64,000 nucleotides of DNA. Source: Cryobacterium sp. PH31-O1 (GTDB lineage: Bacteria; Actinomycetota; Actinomycetes; Actinomycetales; Microbacteriaceae). The notes under the pieces are model-generated. The model worked only from the letters and a program-made list of their open reading frames with translations. It was not told where the DNA came from and ran no database searches. Of this stretch, positions 1-12,483 are shown piece after piece. The stretch covers positions 620,001-684,000 of the forward strand of contig NZ_JASITB010000001.1 of the NCBI RefSeq assembly GCF_030063455.1, in the 5' to 3' direction. The position numbers were made by a program, and so were the translations under genes. Each line of letters opens with the position of its first letter. The stretch's first letter is position 1.

Positions 1-1023
1 ATCAGCCAGGGTGACGATGTCGGAATCGTTCCAGCCGATGGTGATGCGCGCGCCACGTTCGTTGGTCGCCACACGGTGCGCATCGTTCTGTTCGAGCGCC
101 ACGACGCGCGTTCCGGCATCGAGGTCGACGATGAGCTGGGTGCTGCTGCCAACGTAGATCACCTCGGCCAGCACCCCGGCTGCCGTACGGTCAGCCACCA
201 GGGGCAAGTTTTCGGTGGTGACGCTGATCTTCTCTGGGCGCACCGAGTGCACGCCGCCCCGGCCGAGCAGAGCCTGCGAGATGCTGCTGTCGAAGATGTT
301 CGACGTACCCACGAACGCCGCGACGAACGAGGAGGCGGGGCGCTCGTAAATCTCGGACGGGGTGCCGAGCTGCTCTATTCTGCCCTCGTTGAAAACCGCG
401 ATGCGGTCGCTCAGGGTGAGGGCTTCCTGCTGGTCATGGGTGACGAAGATGAACGTGATTCCAAGGTTGCGCTGTAGTTCTTTGAGTTCTACCTGCATCT
501 GCTCGCGCAACTTCAGATCGAGGGCGCCGAGCGGTTCGTCGAGCAGCAATACCTTGGGCTGCACGACGGTGGCGCGGGCGAGGGCAACCCGTTGGCGTTG
601 CCCGCCGGAGAGCTGGCTCGGCTTGCGATCGGCGAAACCGCTCAGGCGCACGGTGTCGAGGGCCGCTCTGGCCTGCTCCTGCCTGGCCCGTTTGGCGACG
701 CCGCGCACTCGCAGCCCGTAGGCCACGTTGTCGAGCACGCTCATGTGTGGAAACAGTGCGTAGTCCTGGAACACCGTGTTGACGTCACGGTCGAACGGCG
801 CCCGGTTGGTGACGTCCTGGCCGAGCAGGGAGATGGTCCCGCTCGAGGGCTGTTCGAAGCCGGCGATCAGGCGCAGCACCGTGGTCTTGCCCGAACCCGA
901 CGGCCCGAGCATGGAGAAGAACTCCCCCGGGGCGATATCGAGGTCGACACCGTCGACGGCATTGACGCTGCCAAAGCTCTTGGTCAGTCCGGTCAAACGG
1001 ATGGCGGGCTGCGCACCGTTCAT
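1..1023 (-). CDS. ABC transporter ATP-binding protein, PotA-like (3' end beyond window)
   Basis: This is the ATPase subunit of a solute importer of the spermidine/putrescine (PotA) type, acting at the inner face of the membrane. I translated the reverse strand from the ATG at 1023. It shows Walker [10 protein letters not shown], signature [14 protein letters not shown], Walker [13 protein letters not shown] and the switch histidine in [13 protein letters not shown], then a TOBE-like C-terminal part (VRPEKISV). A GGAGG lies 8-10 nt before the start. About 341 codons are visible and the stop lies left of position 1; PotA proteins are usually 340-380 residues, so little is missing. The permease genes would lie outside the window. 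The substrate class is inferred from family resemblance only. Confidence 0.9.
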   Translation of the reverse strand, partial: MNGAQPAIRLTGLTKSFGSVNAVDGVDLDIAPGEFFSMLGPSGSGKTTVLRLIAGFEQPSSGTISLLGQDVTNRAPFDRDVNTVFQDYALFPHMSVLDNVAYGLRVRGVAKRARQEQARAALDTVRLSGFADRKPSQLSGGQRQRVALARATVVQPKVLLLDEPLGALDLKLREQMQVELKELQRNLGITFIFVTHDQQEALTLSDRIAVFNEGRIEQLGTPSEIYERPASSFVAAFVGTSNIFDSSISQALLGRGGVHSVRPEKISVTTENLPLVADRTAAGVLAEVIYVGSSTQLIVDLDAGTRVVALEQNDAHRVATNERGARITIGWNDSDIVTLAD

Positions 1024-1141
1024 ACGATTTCCTCCGTCATTCATTGGCTCCCTGCTCACTCACAGGTAATCATATGGAGTTAGATGTCATGAAAGTGGGA
1101 CGGGATGTTACGGTCGTGTCACAACCTGAAATGAGCAGCCC

Positions 1142-1963
1142 ATGCCGCAGTCCAGCCGCGCCGGATCGGGAACCCGCGCGGCCATTTTCGCTCCGCTCGA
1201 TGGTGCCGGGCGCGCCGAGCTGGTGTTGCAGCGCCTGACCGACGCCATCGTGCTCGGCGTGCTGCACGATGGCGAACGGCTGCCGAGTGAGGCGGAACTG
1301 GCCCGCCAGCTCGGCGTAGCCACGGTCACCGCCCGCGAAGCGCTCGAGATCCTACGCCGCAACAACCTCGTGCACACCAAACGCGGCCGCGACGGCGGCA
1401 GCTTCGTCACCTTTGCCGGTGGGGGCTCAACCGATCTGCAGGACGACCGACTCCTGGCCTGGTCCCGGGTGCAGGTGCGCGACCTCGGCGTGCACTACTG
1501 CGCGATCGCCGGCCTCGCCGCCGAACTAGCCGGCGACCGGGCGAGCGCCGCCGACATCACCAACCTCGAGCGCATCCTCGATCGCACCGATGCCGGCATA
1601 GCGGAGGCCGCGCGCCGCGGGCAGGGCACCTTCCGTCTCGAAGTGGCCGCGCTCAGCCAGTCAGCCCGGCTCGTGCGCGAAGAATTGCGGCTGCAGGCCG
1701 AATTCGGCGCCCTGCTGTGGCTCAGCCTGCGCGAACCCCTTCGACGGGAGCGGTGCCGAGCCGTGCAGCGCGAGACGGTCGCCGCGCTCGTTGCCGAAGA
1801 CGGCGCCCGCGCCCGGCAGCTCACCGTCGAGCAGATCATGGAATCGGTCGAGTGGCTGATCGAAGCGAAGTCACTGCTGGAGAAGTCACCGTTGGAACAG
1901 AAAGGTAGTTCGGCCATGCCAGGCACCACTTCCACGCCAGTACCGACGGGGGCATCCGCATGA
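1142..1963 (+). CDS. GntR/FadR-family transcriptional regulator (FCD type)
   Basis: This is a DNA-binding repressor or activator with an N-terminal winged helix (residues about 20-90; PSEAELARQLGVATVTAREALE is the helix-turn-helix) and an alpha-helical C-terminal ligand domain of FCD type. Its 273 residues fit the FadR subfamily. It is divergent from the PotA-like gene and its stop overlaps the next start by 4 bp (ATGA), so it is co-translated with the Cache-domain gene. It probably controls the adjacent transporter and itself through the 118-bp intergenic region. No clear operator is visible to me there. The effector is unknown. Confidence 0.88.
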   Translation: MPQSSRAGSGTRAAIFAPLDGAGRAELVLQRLTDAIVLGVLHDGERLPSEAELARQLGVATVTAREALEILRRNNLVHTKRGRDGGSFVTFAGGGSTDLQDDRLLAWSRVQVRDLGVHYCAIAGLAAELAGDRASAADITNLERILDRTDAGIAEAARRGQGTFRLEVAALSQSARLVREELRLQAEFGALLWLSLREPLRRERCRAVQRETVAALVAEDGARARQLTVEQIMESVEWLIEAKSLLEKSPLEQKGSSAMPGTTSTPVPTGASA

Positions 1964-2778
1964 CCATCGCTCCCGGGCACACCACGCCTCCCACCGACGC
2001 CAGCGTCGCGTCCGTCACCGACGCCAGCGTCGCGTCCGTCGCCGACGTCTTCGACCCGGTCTTCTCCCGTCTGGAACGGTGGGTCGATCTGGTCGAAAGC
2101 TACGCCGCGCGTTCCGGTACTATCGCCGACCGGGCCCAATTCGACTTTCTGGTGGAAAAGCTCGTGCGCGCCGAATTCGACGACTCCAACGGATGCGTGA
2201 TCGGAGCCGGTTTCGTTTCAGCGCCGCACTTTCTGGGCTGGCACCTGGCCTGGTGGCTGGGCGGGCGGAACGCGGCGTCGCAGGGGCAGCCGGCCACCGG
2301 CATCCGTCATCTGGAAACGGTCGAAGACCCGCTCGAGGAGAGTTTTCGGGATTACACCGCGTTGGAATGGTGGCGGGTTCCGGCCCAGACCGGGCGCCGG
2401 CACATCACCGGGCCCTATGTGGACTATTTGTGCACCGACGAGTACACGCTCACGCTCACGCTTCCGGTCTACCGGGATGGTTCCGAGCTGATCGGGGTCG
2501 TGGGCATCGACCTGTCGGTCGATGAGATCGAACGCGATCTGGTACCGCGCCTGAATGCCGGTGCCGTAGCGGCGACGGTTATCAACGCGAGCGGGCGAGT
2601 GGTCGTCTCCGCCGACGCTCACCTCGCGACCGGGGCTCTGTTGCGTCTGCCGGGGCTGACCGAGCTTCTGAGCGACCGCACGTTGTCGATCACGGCACTC
2701 GGACCCGACGGCGCGCATTCGTTCCAATGGTGCGGCCGAACCGGGCTCGCGGTCGTCGCGGGCCCGTTGCCGAGCTAG
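1960..2778 (+). CDS. Cache-domain protein of unknown role
   Basis: This 272-residue protein resembles the ligand-binding PDC/Cache fold of extracellular sensors: residues about 125-185 contain YVDYLCTDEYTLTLTLPVY followed by GVVGIDLSVDEI, the typical end of a Cache sheet. There is no signal peptide, no membrane segment and no output domain, so it looks like a stand-alone cytoplasmic sensor. Start and regulator stop overlap as ATGA. The N-terminus carries an eight-residue duplication (DASVASVT/DASVASVA) encoded by a 24-bp tandem repeat. The last 4 bp (CTAG) overlap tail-to-tail with the convergent VIT gene. I infer that it senses the substrate of the neighbouring transporter, together with the GntR regulator. 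Confidence 0.75.
   Translation: MTIAPGHTTPPTDASVASVTDASVASVADVFDPVFSRLERWVDLVESYAARSGTIADRAQFDFLVEKLVRAEFDDSNGCVIGAGFVSAPHFLGWHLAWWLGGRNAASQGQPATGIRHLETVEDPLEESFRDYTALEWWRVPAQTGRRHITGPYVDYLCTDEYTLTLTLPVYRDGSELIGVVGIDLSVDEIERDLVPRLNAGAVAATVINASGRVVVSADAHLATGALLRLPGLTELLSDRTLSITALGPDGAHSFQWCGRTGLAVVAGPLPS
1996..2043 (+). repeat. 24-bp tandem duplication inside the Cache gene
   Basis: Two adjacent 24-bp units at 1996-2019 and 2020-2043 differ at one base pair. They encode the eight-residue repeat DASVASV(T/A). The unit length is a multiple of three, so the frame is kept. Confidence 0.9.
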
Positions 2779-3875
2779 CCGATCGTGGTGCCGAAGACCA
2801 GCCCGAGCAGGTAGGTGACCGCGGCCGCGCCGAGGCCGATCACGAGCTGCCGCAGCGCGCGCTTCAGCGGTGGACCACCCGAAAGCAGGCCAACGACGGC
2901 ACCGGTGGCCAGCAGCGCCCCGCCGACCAGAACGGTCGCGACGATAATGGCCGCGTCACCGCTCATGCCGAACAGATAAGGCAGCACCGGCAACAGCGCA
3001 CCGGAGGCGAAGAAGCAGAAGCTCGACAGCGCGGCCCCGGTTCCCGTACCGATGGCCTCGTGCTCATCGGGCTCCGGCATCTGCGTGCTGACCTCGTCGA
3101 TTGGTCCGGTCGCGGCATAGGCGGCCGCGAGCACGCCGCGGGCGTAGGTCTCGGCTTCTTCCTCTGACATGCCTCTGGCCCGGTAGACCAGGGTCAGCTC
3201 GTTGGCGGCGAGGTCGAGGTGCGAGAGCACGCTCTTGGCCGGTGCCGCGGGGGTTGAGGCCTCGAGCAGTTCCCGTTGGGACCGCACGGACACGTACTCG
3301 CCGGCGCCCATCGAGAGCGCACCGGCCAACAGCCCGGCGATGCCGGTGAACAGAATCGTCGCTGCCGGCACACCGGTCGCGCCGATCCCGAGCACGAGCG
3401 CGAGGTTGCTGACGAGGCCGTCGTTGACGCCGAACACGGCGGCGCGAAAGGTGCCAGACAGCCTTTTGCGGCCGCGCGCGGCGAGTCCGCGCACGACCTC
3501 TTCGTGCACGGTTTCGTCGGCGGCCATGGCGTTCGTCGCGTCGGCGTCCGCGTCGTAGGGCGAGCGTCCCTCGGCGCGCTGGGCCAGGGCGAGTACGAAG
3601 ACCGAACCGAACCGGCGGGCGAGCAGCCCGAGAAACCGCGTGCGCAGAGCGCCGCGCCGAGGCGAGCCGAGGTTCTGGCCGAGCAGGTGCCGCCAGTGTT
3701 CTTCGTGCCGGCCCTCAGCGTCGGCGAGGGCGAGCAGAATCTGGCGTTCCTCGCCGCCCCGCCGATTGGCGAGGTCGCGGTACACCGCGGCCTCGGCCTG
3801 TTCGTCGGCCAGGTACTGCCGCCACCGACGGATGTCCCTGCTCGACGGTTCCCTCCCGTCGCGCTGCGCAGTCAT
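2775..3875 (-). CDS. VIT1/CCC1-family transporter with N-terminal ferritin-like domain
   Basis: This is a predicted iron/manganese membrane transporter. Residues about 10-135 form a rubrerythrin/ferritin-like helical part with repeated E..H motifs (EEQ, EGRHEEHWRHLL, DETVHEEV), and the C-terminal 230 residues are the VIT1 domain, starting at FGVNDGLVSNLALVLG, with about five membrane helices and the SMGAGEYVSVRSQRE motif. I prefer the ATG at 3875, which has GGAGG 10 nt upstream, over the GTG at 3884, which lies too close to it. The GTG at 3884 would overlap the upstream small gene as GTGA. Fused ferritin-like/VIT proteins are known in bacteria; the ferritin part may gate or buffer metal. Confidence 0.88.
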   Translation of the reverse strand: MTAQRDGREPSSRDIRRWRQYLADEQAEAAVYRDLANRRGGEERQILLALADAEGRHEEHWRHLLGQNLGSPRRGALRTRFLGLLARRFGSVFVLALAQRAEGRSPYDADADATNAMAADETVHEEVVRGLAARGRKRLSGTFRAAVFGVNDGLVSNLALVLGIGATGVPAATILFTGIAGLLAGALSMGAGEYVSVRSQRELLEASTPAAPAKSVLSHLDLAANELTLVYRARGMSEEEAETYARGVLAAAYAATGPIDEVSTQMPEPDEHEAIGTGTGAALSSFCFFASGALLPVLPYLFGMSGDAAIIVATVLVGGALLATGAVVGLLSGGPPLKRALRQLVIGLGAAAVTYLLGLVFGTTIG

Positions 3876-3880
3876 CACGT

Positions 3881-4147
3881 TCACGCCTCCGGAGCTGCTT
3901 CCAGGAAGCTCTCTGGGATCCGAGCTGAATCGTGCGGTCCGGAGCCATCGAGGCCGACAAAGGGCTCCTCGAAGCGTACGACCCAGAACTTCTCCCGCAC
4001 CACGGTCGGCGCGTAGAGGCCGGCTCCCTCCGACTCCCCCGGCGCGACGATGACGCCGACCGGGTCGTCGATGAGGGAGTCGGGAAAGCGGGTGCGGTCG
4101 AGGTGAACGACGACCTGCACGCCCACACCGAAGGCTGAGCTGCTCAT
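3881..4147 (-). CDS. Conserved small hypothetical protein (88 aa)
   Basis: I do not recognise a named domain. The 88 residues are acidic, have no membrane segment and contain the aromatic stretch KFWVVRFEEPFVGLDG. The gene lies 3 bp after gatB and directly upstream of the VIT gene, whose RBS lies inside its last codons, so the two are probably co-translated. Codon use and GC match the neighbours. It reads as a real gene because it keeps the spacing of an operon member. Confidence 0.6.
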   Translation of the reverse strand: MSSSAFGVGVQVVVHLDRTRFPDSLIDDPVGVIVAPGESEGAGLYAPTVVREKFWVVRFEEPFVGLDGSGPHDSARIPESFLEAAPEA

Positions 4148-4150
4148 GCT

Positions 4151-5656
4151 CTACTCGATCGTGGCGGCGCGTTCGAGCACGAGTTCACGCACGCGTGCGG
4201 CATCCGCTTGACCGCGCATGGCCTTCATGACCGCGCCAATGACCGCTCCGGCAGCCTGTACTTTGCCGTCACGGATCTTGGCGAGCACGTCGGGCTGGCC
4301 GAGCAGCGCGGCGTCGATGGCAGTGATAAGCGCCCCGTCGTCGGAGACCACGGCGAGGCCGCGGCTTTCAACGACCTCGGCGGGCGTGCCCTCGCCGGCG
4401 ATGACGCCCTCGAGCACCTGGCGGGCCAGGCGGTCGGTGAGGGTTCCGGCCTCGACCAGTCCGATCAGTGCGGCTAACTGTACCGGTGTCACGAGCGAAT
4501 CGCCGGCGACTCCGGCCACGTTTGCGAGTCGGGCAATTTCTCCAGTCCACCATTTGCGTGCGGCCTGGGCGGATGCCCCGGCGGCGACGGTCGCTTCGAC
4601 CGCGTCGAGCAGGTCGGAGTTGACGACGTCCTGAAACTCGAGGTTCACAAACCCCCAGGCCGCCTGCAGGCGCTTGCGACGTGCCGCGGGCGGCTCGGGC
4701 AGGGTCAGGCGCAATTCTTCGACCCATTCACGCGACGGCGCCATCGGCAGCAGGTCGGGCTCGGGAAAGTAGCGGTAGTCGTCGGCGTCGCTCTTGGGCC
4801 GTCCGGCGCTCGTGATGCCGGTGTCTTCGTGCCAGTGCCGGGTCTCCTGCGTGATGGTGCCGCCGGAGTGCAGCACGGCCGCCTGGCGTTGGATCTCATA
4901 GCGCACCGCACGCTCAACGCTTCGCAGCGAGTTCACGTTCTTGGTCTCGGTGCGGGTGCCGAGCACGTTCGAACCGCGCGGGCGCAGCGAGACGTTGGCG
5001 TCGCAGCGCACGTTGCCCTCTTCCATGCGGGCGTTGGAGACACCGAGCGCCTTGGCGATCTCCCGAATCGCCGCGACGTACGTTTTGCCGATCTCGGGGG
5101 CATCGTGTTCGGCGCCCTCGATCATCTGGGTGACGATCTCGACCAGCGGCACGCCGCCGCGGTTGTAGTCGACGAGTGAGTAATCGGCGCCCTGGATGCG
5201 TCCGGTGGCGCCGCCCATGTGGGTGAGCTTGCCGGCGTCGTCTTCCATGTGGGCGCGTTCGATCTCGACGGTGACCAGGCGGCCGCTTTCAAGTTCGATC
5301 GTGATCGAACCGTCGTGGCAGATCGGGTCGTCGTACTGACTGGTCTGAAAGTTCTTCGCCGTGTCGGGGTAGAAGTAGTTCTTGCGGGCGAACCGCGAAT
5401 GTTCCGCGATCTCACAACCGAGGGCCAGCCCCAGGCGGATGCTGGACTCGAGCGCCTTCTTGTTGATCTGCGGCAGACCGCCGGGCAGGCCGAGGCAGGT
5501 GGGACAGGTGTTGGTGTTGGCGCCGGAGCCGAACTCGTTGGCACAGCCGCAGAACATCTTGGTCTTGGTGTTCAATTCGACGTGCACCTCGAAGCCGAGC
5601 ACCGGTTCGAACAGTTCGAGTGCTTTGTCGTAGTCCATCAATTCAGCCTTAGGCAT
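4151..5656 (-). CDS. gatB: Asp-tRNA(Asn)/Glu-tRNA(Gln) amidotransferase subunit B
   Basis: GatB is the kinase/tRNA-binding subunit of GatCAB, which converts misacylated Glu-tRNA(Gln) or Asp-tRNA(Asn) to the correct amide. Visible hallmarks are [15 protein letters not shown] at the N-terminus, the Cys set in FCGCANEF and [11 protein letters not shown] (zinc-binding), the RKNYFYPD motif, [14 protein letters not shown], and a C-terminal helical/YqeY tail. At 501 residues it has the normal length. Its ATG overlaps the gatA stop by one base (TGATG), so the two are translationally coupled. Confidence 0.97.
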   Translation of the reverse strand: MPKAELMDYDKALELFEPVLGFEVHVELNTKTKMFCGCANEFGSGANTNTCPTCLGLPGGLPQINKKALESSIRLGLALGCEIAEHSRFARKNYFYPDTAKNFQTSQYDDPICHDGSITIELESGRLVTVEIERAHMEDDAGKLTHMGGATGRIQGADYSLVDYNRGGVPLVEIVTQMIEGAEHDAPEIGKTYVAAIREIAKALGVSNARMEEGNVRCDANVSLRPRGSNVLGTRTETKNVNSLRSVERAVRYEIQRQAAVLHSGGTITQETRHWHEDTGITSAGRPKSDADDYRYFPEPDLLPMAPSREWVEELRLTLPEPPAARRKRLQAAWGFVNLEFQDVVNSDLLDAVEATVAAGASAQAARKWWTGEIARLANVAGVAGDSLVTPVQLAALIGLVEAGTLTDRLARQVLEGVIAGEGTPAEVVESRGLAVVSDDGALITAIDAALLGQPDVLAKIRDGKVQAAGAVIGAVMKAMRGQADAARVRELVLERAATIE

Positions 5657-7203
5657 CAGACGGCTCCCTCTTCGCTGGCGAACATTTCGGTCGGGGTCAG
5701 GGCTGGAGCCTGGCTGAGCATGGTGTGCCCCCAGCTCGCTTCGAGCAGCTGCTCGATGGCGGCGCCGACGGTGTAGAGGCGGGCATCCGCTCTTGCGGGT
5801 GCCATGATCTGCAGGCCGACCGGCAGGCCGTCTTCGGGCGCCAGCCCGATCGGGATACTCATGCCGGGCACTCCGGCGAGGTTGGCCGGGATGGTCGTGA
5901 CGTCGTTGATGTACATGGCCATCGGGTCGTCGAGCTTCTCACCGAACTTGAATGCGGTGGTCGGGGCGCTCGGCGAGACGAGCACGTCGACCTGACTGAA
6001 CGCGGAGGCGAAGTCGCGCTGAATGAGCGTGCGCACCTTCTGTGCGCTGCCGTAGTAGGCGTCGTAGTAACCGGCGCTCAGGGCGTAGGTGCCGAGAATG
6101 ATGCGGCGTTTGACCTCGGGGCCGAAACCGGCCTCGCGGGTGGCACTCATCACGTGCTCGCTGGTGAGCGAGCCGGATTCCGGGTTGACTCGGATGCCGA
6201 AACGCACCGAGTCAAAGCGGGCCAGGTTACTCGACGCTTCGGCCGGTAAAATGAGGTAGTAAGCCGCGACGGCATACTCGAAGTTCGGGGCGGAGACCTC
6301 GGTGATCTCGGCGCCGGCCCCGACGAGCAGGGCGAGGGTCTCGTTGAAGCGCTGGGTGACGCCGGCCTGGAATCCGTCGCCGGAGAGTTCCTTGATGACG
6401 CCCACTCGCACGCCCTTGAGGGCGCCGTCCTTGAGCCCGGCCTGGGCGGCGGCGGCCATGGACGGCCAGGGCTCGGTCAATGAGGTGGAGTCGAGCGGGT
6501 CGTGTCCGCCGATGACGTCGTGCAGCAGCGCGGCGTCGTAGACCGTGCGGGAGACCGGGCCGACCTGATCCAGGCTCGACGCGAGGGCGATCGCGCCGTA
6601 GCGGGAGACCCCGCCGTAGGTGGGTTTAACGCCGACCGAGCCGGTGACGGCGGCTGGCTGGCGGATGGATCCGCCGGTGTCGCTGCCGAGGGCGAGCGGC
6701 GCCTGGAAGGAGGCGACGGCCGCAGCCGAGCCGCCGCCCGAGCCACCGGGAATGCGGTCGCGGTCCCAGGGGTTGCGGGTGACGCCGTAGGCGGAGTGTT
6801 CGGTGGAGGAGCCCATGGCGAATTCGTCCATGTTGGTCTTGCCGAGCGGCACGAGGCCGGCCGCGCGCAGGCGGGCGACGACGGTCGCGTCGTACGGCGG
6901 CACCCAGCCCTCGAGAATTCTCGAACCGGCGGTGGTGGGCATGTCCTGGGTGGCCAGCACATCTTTGATCGCGATCGGAACACCGGCGAGCGGGTTCAGC
7001 GTTTCGCCGGCGGCGCGGCGCTCGTCGATCTGTGCTGCGGTAGCGAGGGCGTCGTCGCCGGCGACGTGCAGAAAGGCGTGCAGGTCGGTGTCGACGGCAG
7101 AAATGTGGTCGAGGTGGGCGCGCGTCACTTCGACGGCGCTGACCTCCTGGCTGATCAGCAGGTCGCGCAGTGCGGCGGCGGAGAGCTTGGTGAGATAGGT
7201 CAT
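5656..7203 (-). CDS. gatA: Asp-tRNA(Asn)/Glu-tRNA(Gln) amidotransferase subunit A
   Basis: GatA is the amidase-signature subunit that releases ammonia from glutamine. The Ser-cisSer-Lys triad is readable: the Lys in GVPIAIKDV, the cis-Ser region in [13 protein letters not shown] and the nucleophile Ser in [13 protein letters not shown]. The length of 515 residues is usual. The start at 7203 lies 2 bp after the gatC stop, giving the order gatC-gatA-gatB on one transcript. Confidence 0.97.
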   Translation of the reverse strand: MTYLTKLSAAALRDLLISQEVSAVEVTRAHLDHISAVDTDLHAFLHVAGDDALATAAQIDERRAAGETLNPLAGVPIAIKDVLATQDMPTTAGSRILEGWVPPYDATVVARLRAAGLVPLGKTNMDEFAMGSSTEHSAYGVTRNPWDRDRIPGGSGGGSAAAVASFQAPLALGSDTGGSIRQPAAVTGSVGVKPTYGGVSRYGAIALASSLDQVGPVSRTVYDAALLHDVIGGHDPLDSTSLTEPWPSMAAAAQAGLKDGALKGVRVGVIKELSGDGFQAGVTQRFNETLALLVGAGAEITEVSAPNFEYAVAAYYLILPAEASSNLARFDSVRFGIRVNPESGSLTSEHVMSATREAGFGPEVKRRIILGTYALSAGYYDAYYGSAQKVRTLIQRDFASAFSQVDVLVSPSAPTTAFKFGEKLDDPMAMYINDVTTIPANLAGVPGMSIPIGLAPEDGLPVGLQIMAPARADARLYTVGAAIEQLLEASWGHTMLSQAPALTPTEMFASEEGAV

Positions 7204-7205
7204 GG

Positions 7206-7502
7206 TTACTCCTCGTCCAGAATGGCGGGCACGCGGAACTTATCGCCGGCCCGGTCGGGGGCACCGGAGAGGGCCTGCTCAACCGTCAGCGACGGTACGA
7301 CGACGTCGTCACGGAACACGTTGGTCAGCGGCATCGGGTGGCTCGTGGCCGGGGTGTCGGCGGTGGCTACCTCGGAGACTTTGGCGATCGAGTCGACGAT
7401 CTGGCCGAGATCGTGGGTGAGATTGGTGATCTCGAGGGGGCTGAGGTCGATCCGGGCAAGGTAGGCCAAATGGGCAACCTGCTCGGCCGTGATTTCAGAC
7501 AT
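7206..7502 (-). CDS. gatC: Asp-tRNA(Asn)/Glu-tRNA(Gln) amidotransferase subunit C
   Basis: GatC is the small belt subunit that stabilises GatA on GatB. The 98-residue protein has the family pattern: [16 protein letters not shown] near the N-terminus and a C-terminal [17 protein letters not shown]. It is first in the gatCAB operon. The 200-bp gap upstream, to ligA, holds no gene that I can support; it should contain the gatCAB promoter. Confidence 0.95.
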   Translation of the reverse strand: MSEITAEQVAHLAYLARIDLSPLEITNLTHDLGQIVDSIAKVSEVATADTPATSHPMPLTNVFRDDVVVPSLTVEQALSGAPDRAGDKFRVPAILDEE

Positions 7503-7702
7503 GGAACTCCAAACGCATTGTGATGATGACCCAATTCTATTGGAACGCCGCTGACACCCCTTTCGCGCCCAGCTCGCAACGCATCAGACGTTTCGGGCGG
7601 CCAGCTGCGCGGCACCGGCACCAGTGCGTTGGAGTCCCGGCCCGGCCACAGCTCCCGTGCCCTGTCGCGCGGCACCTGCGCGGCATCAAATGGCGTTGCC
7701 CG

Positions 7703-11147
<3,445 letters not shown>

Positions 11148-11202
11148 CCATCGAGTGTACGCGGAGTGCCCGTCGGAGCCAACGCCACGACGAATGGAGG
11201 GA

Positions 11203-12414
11203 TCAGTGCCCTGGCACCCGATCGGCCATGCCGGCGGCGAGCGCCTGTGCGTGCGCGGCCGGCAGGGCAGCGAGCAGCGCGTCGACGTCGGCGTCGGTCG
11301 ACGAGTGGCCGAGCGTGATGCGCAGGGCGCCGCGGGACTCGGCCTCGCTGCGCCCCATGGCCCGCAGCACGTGCGAGGGTTCCGGCACCCCGGCCTGGCA
11401 AGCCGACCCGGTCGACACCGATACCCCGACCGCGTCGAGCAGGAACAGCAGCGAGTCACCCTCGCAGCCGGCAAAGCTGAAGTGGGCGTTTCCGGGCAGC
11501 CGGTTGGTCGGGTCGCCGTTCAGCACCGCACCGGGAGCCAGCCGGGCCACCCCGCCGATCACCCGGTCGCGCAGCGCGGCCAGGCGCGCGGCTTCACGGC
11601 CGCCCGCAGCCGCCGACGATTGAGCCACCCGCTGTTCACTGGTGATAGCGGATGCCGCCACCGCGAACGAGACCGCCGCCGCGACATCCTGGGTTCCGCT
11701 GCGCACCTTGCGCTGTTGCCCACCGCCGTGGATGAGCGGTTCGACCTTCGTGGCGCGGCCGAGCACCAGGGCGCCGATGCCGACCGGGCCACCGACCTTG
11801 TGCGCCGAAACGCTCAGCGCCGACACTCCGGCGGCGGCGAGCGTACGAAAGTCCACCGGAATATAGCCATACGCCGCGACGGCGTCGACGTGCACCGGAA
11901 TACCGTGCACCGCGGCGAGCGCCGCCACCTCCGCGACGGGCTCGATCGTGCCGACCTCGTTGTTGGCCATAATCACGCTCACCAGCGCCACATCGCGGGG
12001 GTCACGCGCGATGGCAGCCGAGAGCGCGGTGAGGTCGATGTGCCCCTGGTCGTCGAGCGGGATCCATTCAACGACCGCGCCGTCGTGCTGGGCGAGCCAC
12101 TCGACGGTATCGAGGGTCGCGTGGTGTTCACCGCCGGGCACCAGGATGCGCCTTCGCGGGGCGCGCGCCCAGTACAGGCCCTTGATGCCCAGATTGATGG
12201 CTTCGGTGCCGCTGCCGGTGAAGACCACCTCAATCGGGTCGCAGTTAAGGCTCGCTGCCACGATTTCGCGCGACTCTTCGAGCATCCGTTTCGCGTTCTG
12301 GCCCTGGCTGTGCACCGAGGCGGGGTTACCGACGACGCCCATCGCTTCGGCATAGGCGGCAATAGCGGCGGGAAGCATGGGCGTGGTCGCCGCATGGTCC
12401 AAATAGACAACCAT
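11203..12414 (-). CDS. Cysteine desulfurase (NifS/IscS-like)
   Basis: This PLP enzyme removes sulfur from cysteine to form a persulfide. N-terminal [11 protein letters not shown], the PLP lysine in [12 protein letters not shown], and the catalytic-loop cysteine in [17 protein letters not shown] identify it. At 403 residues it has normal length. It lies just upstream of mnmA, so I infer that its main job is tRNA thiolation, though it could also feed Fe-S assembly. It is divergent from glgX, with 69 bp between the two starts. Confidence 0.94.
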   Translation of the reverse strand: MVVYLDHAATTPMLPAAIAAYAEAMGVVGNPASVHSQGQNAKRMLEESREIVAASLNCDPIEVVFTGSGTEAINLGIKGLYWARAPRRRILVPGGEHHATLDTVEWLAQHDGAVVEWIPLDDQGHIDLTALSAAIARDPRDVALVSVIMANNEVGTIEPVAEVAALAAVHGIPVHVDAVAAYGYIPVDFRTLAAAGVSALSVSAHKVGGPVGIGALVLGRATKVEPLIHGGGQQRKVRSGTQDVAAAVSFAVAASAITSEQRVAQSSAAAGGREAARLAALRDRVIGGVARLAPGAVLNGDPTNRLPGNAHFSFAGCEGDSLLFLLDAVGVSVSTGSACQAGVPEPSHVLRAMGRSEAESRGALRITLGHSSTDADVDALLAALPAAHAQALAAGMADRVPGH

Positions 12415-12483
12415 GCGCCTATTTTACCGTCGAGCGGATGCCGGTGGTCGTCACCCTCCCCCGCACTGATTACTCTTGAACCC

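Noticed and set aside
6502-7464. A 320-codon plus-strand frame over gatA and gatC
   Set aside because: It is antisense to strongly conserved genes and has no recognisable protein features.
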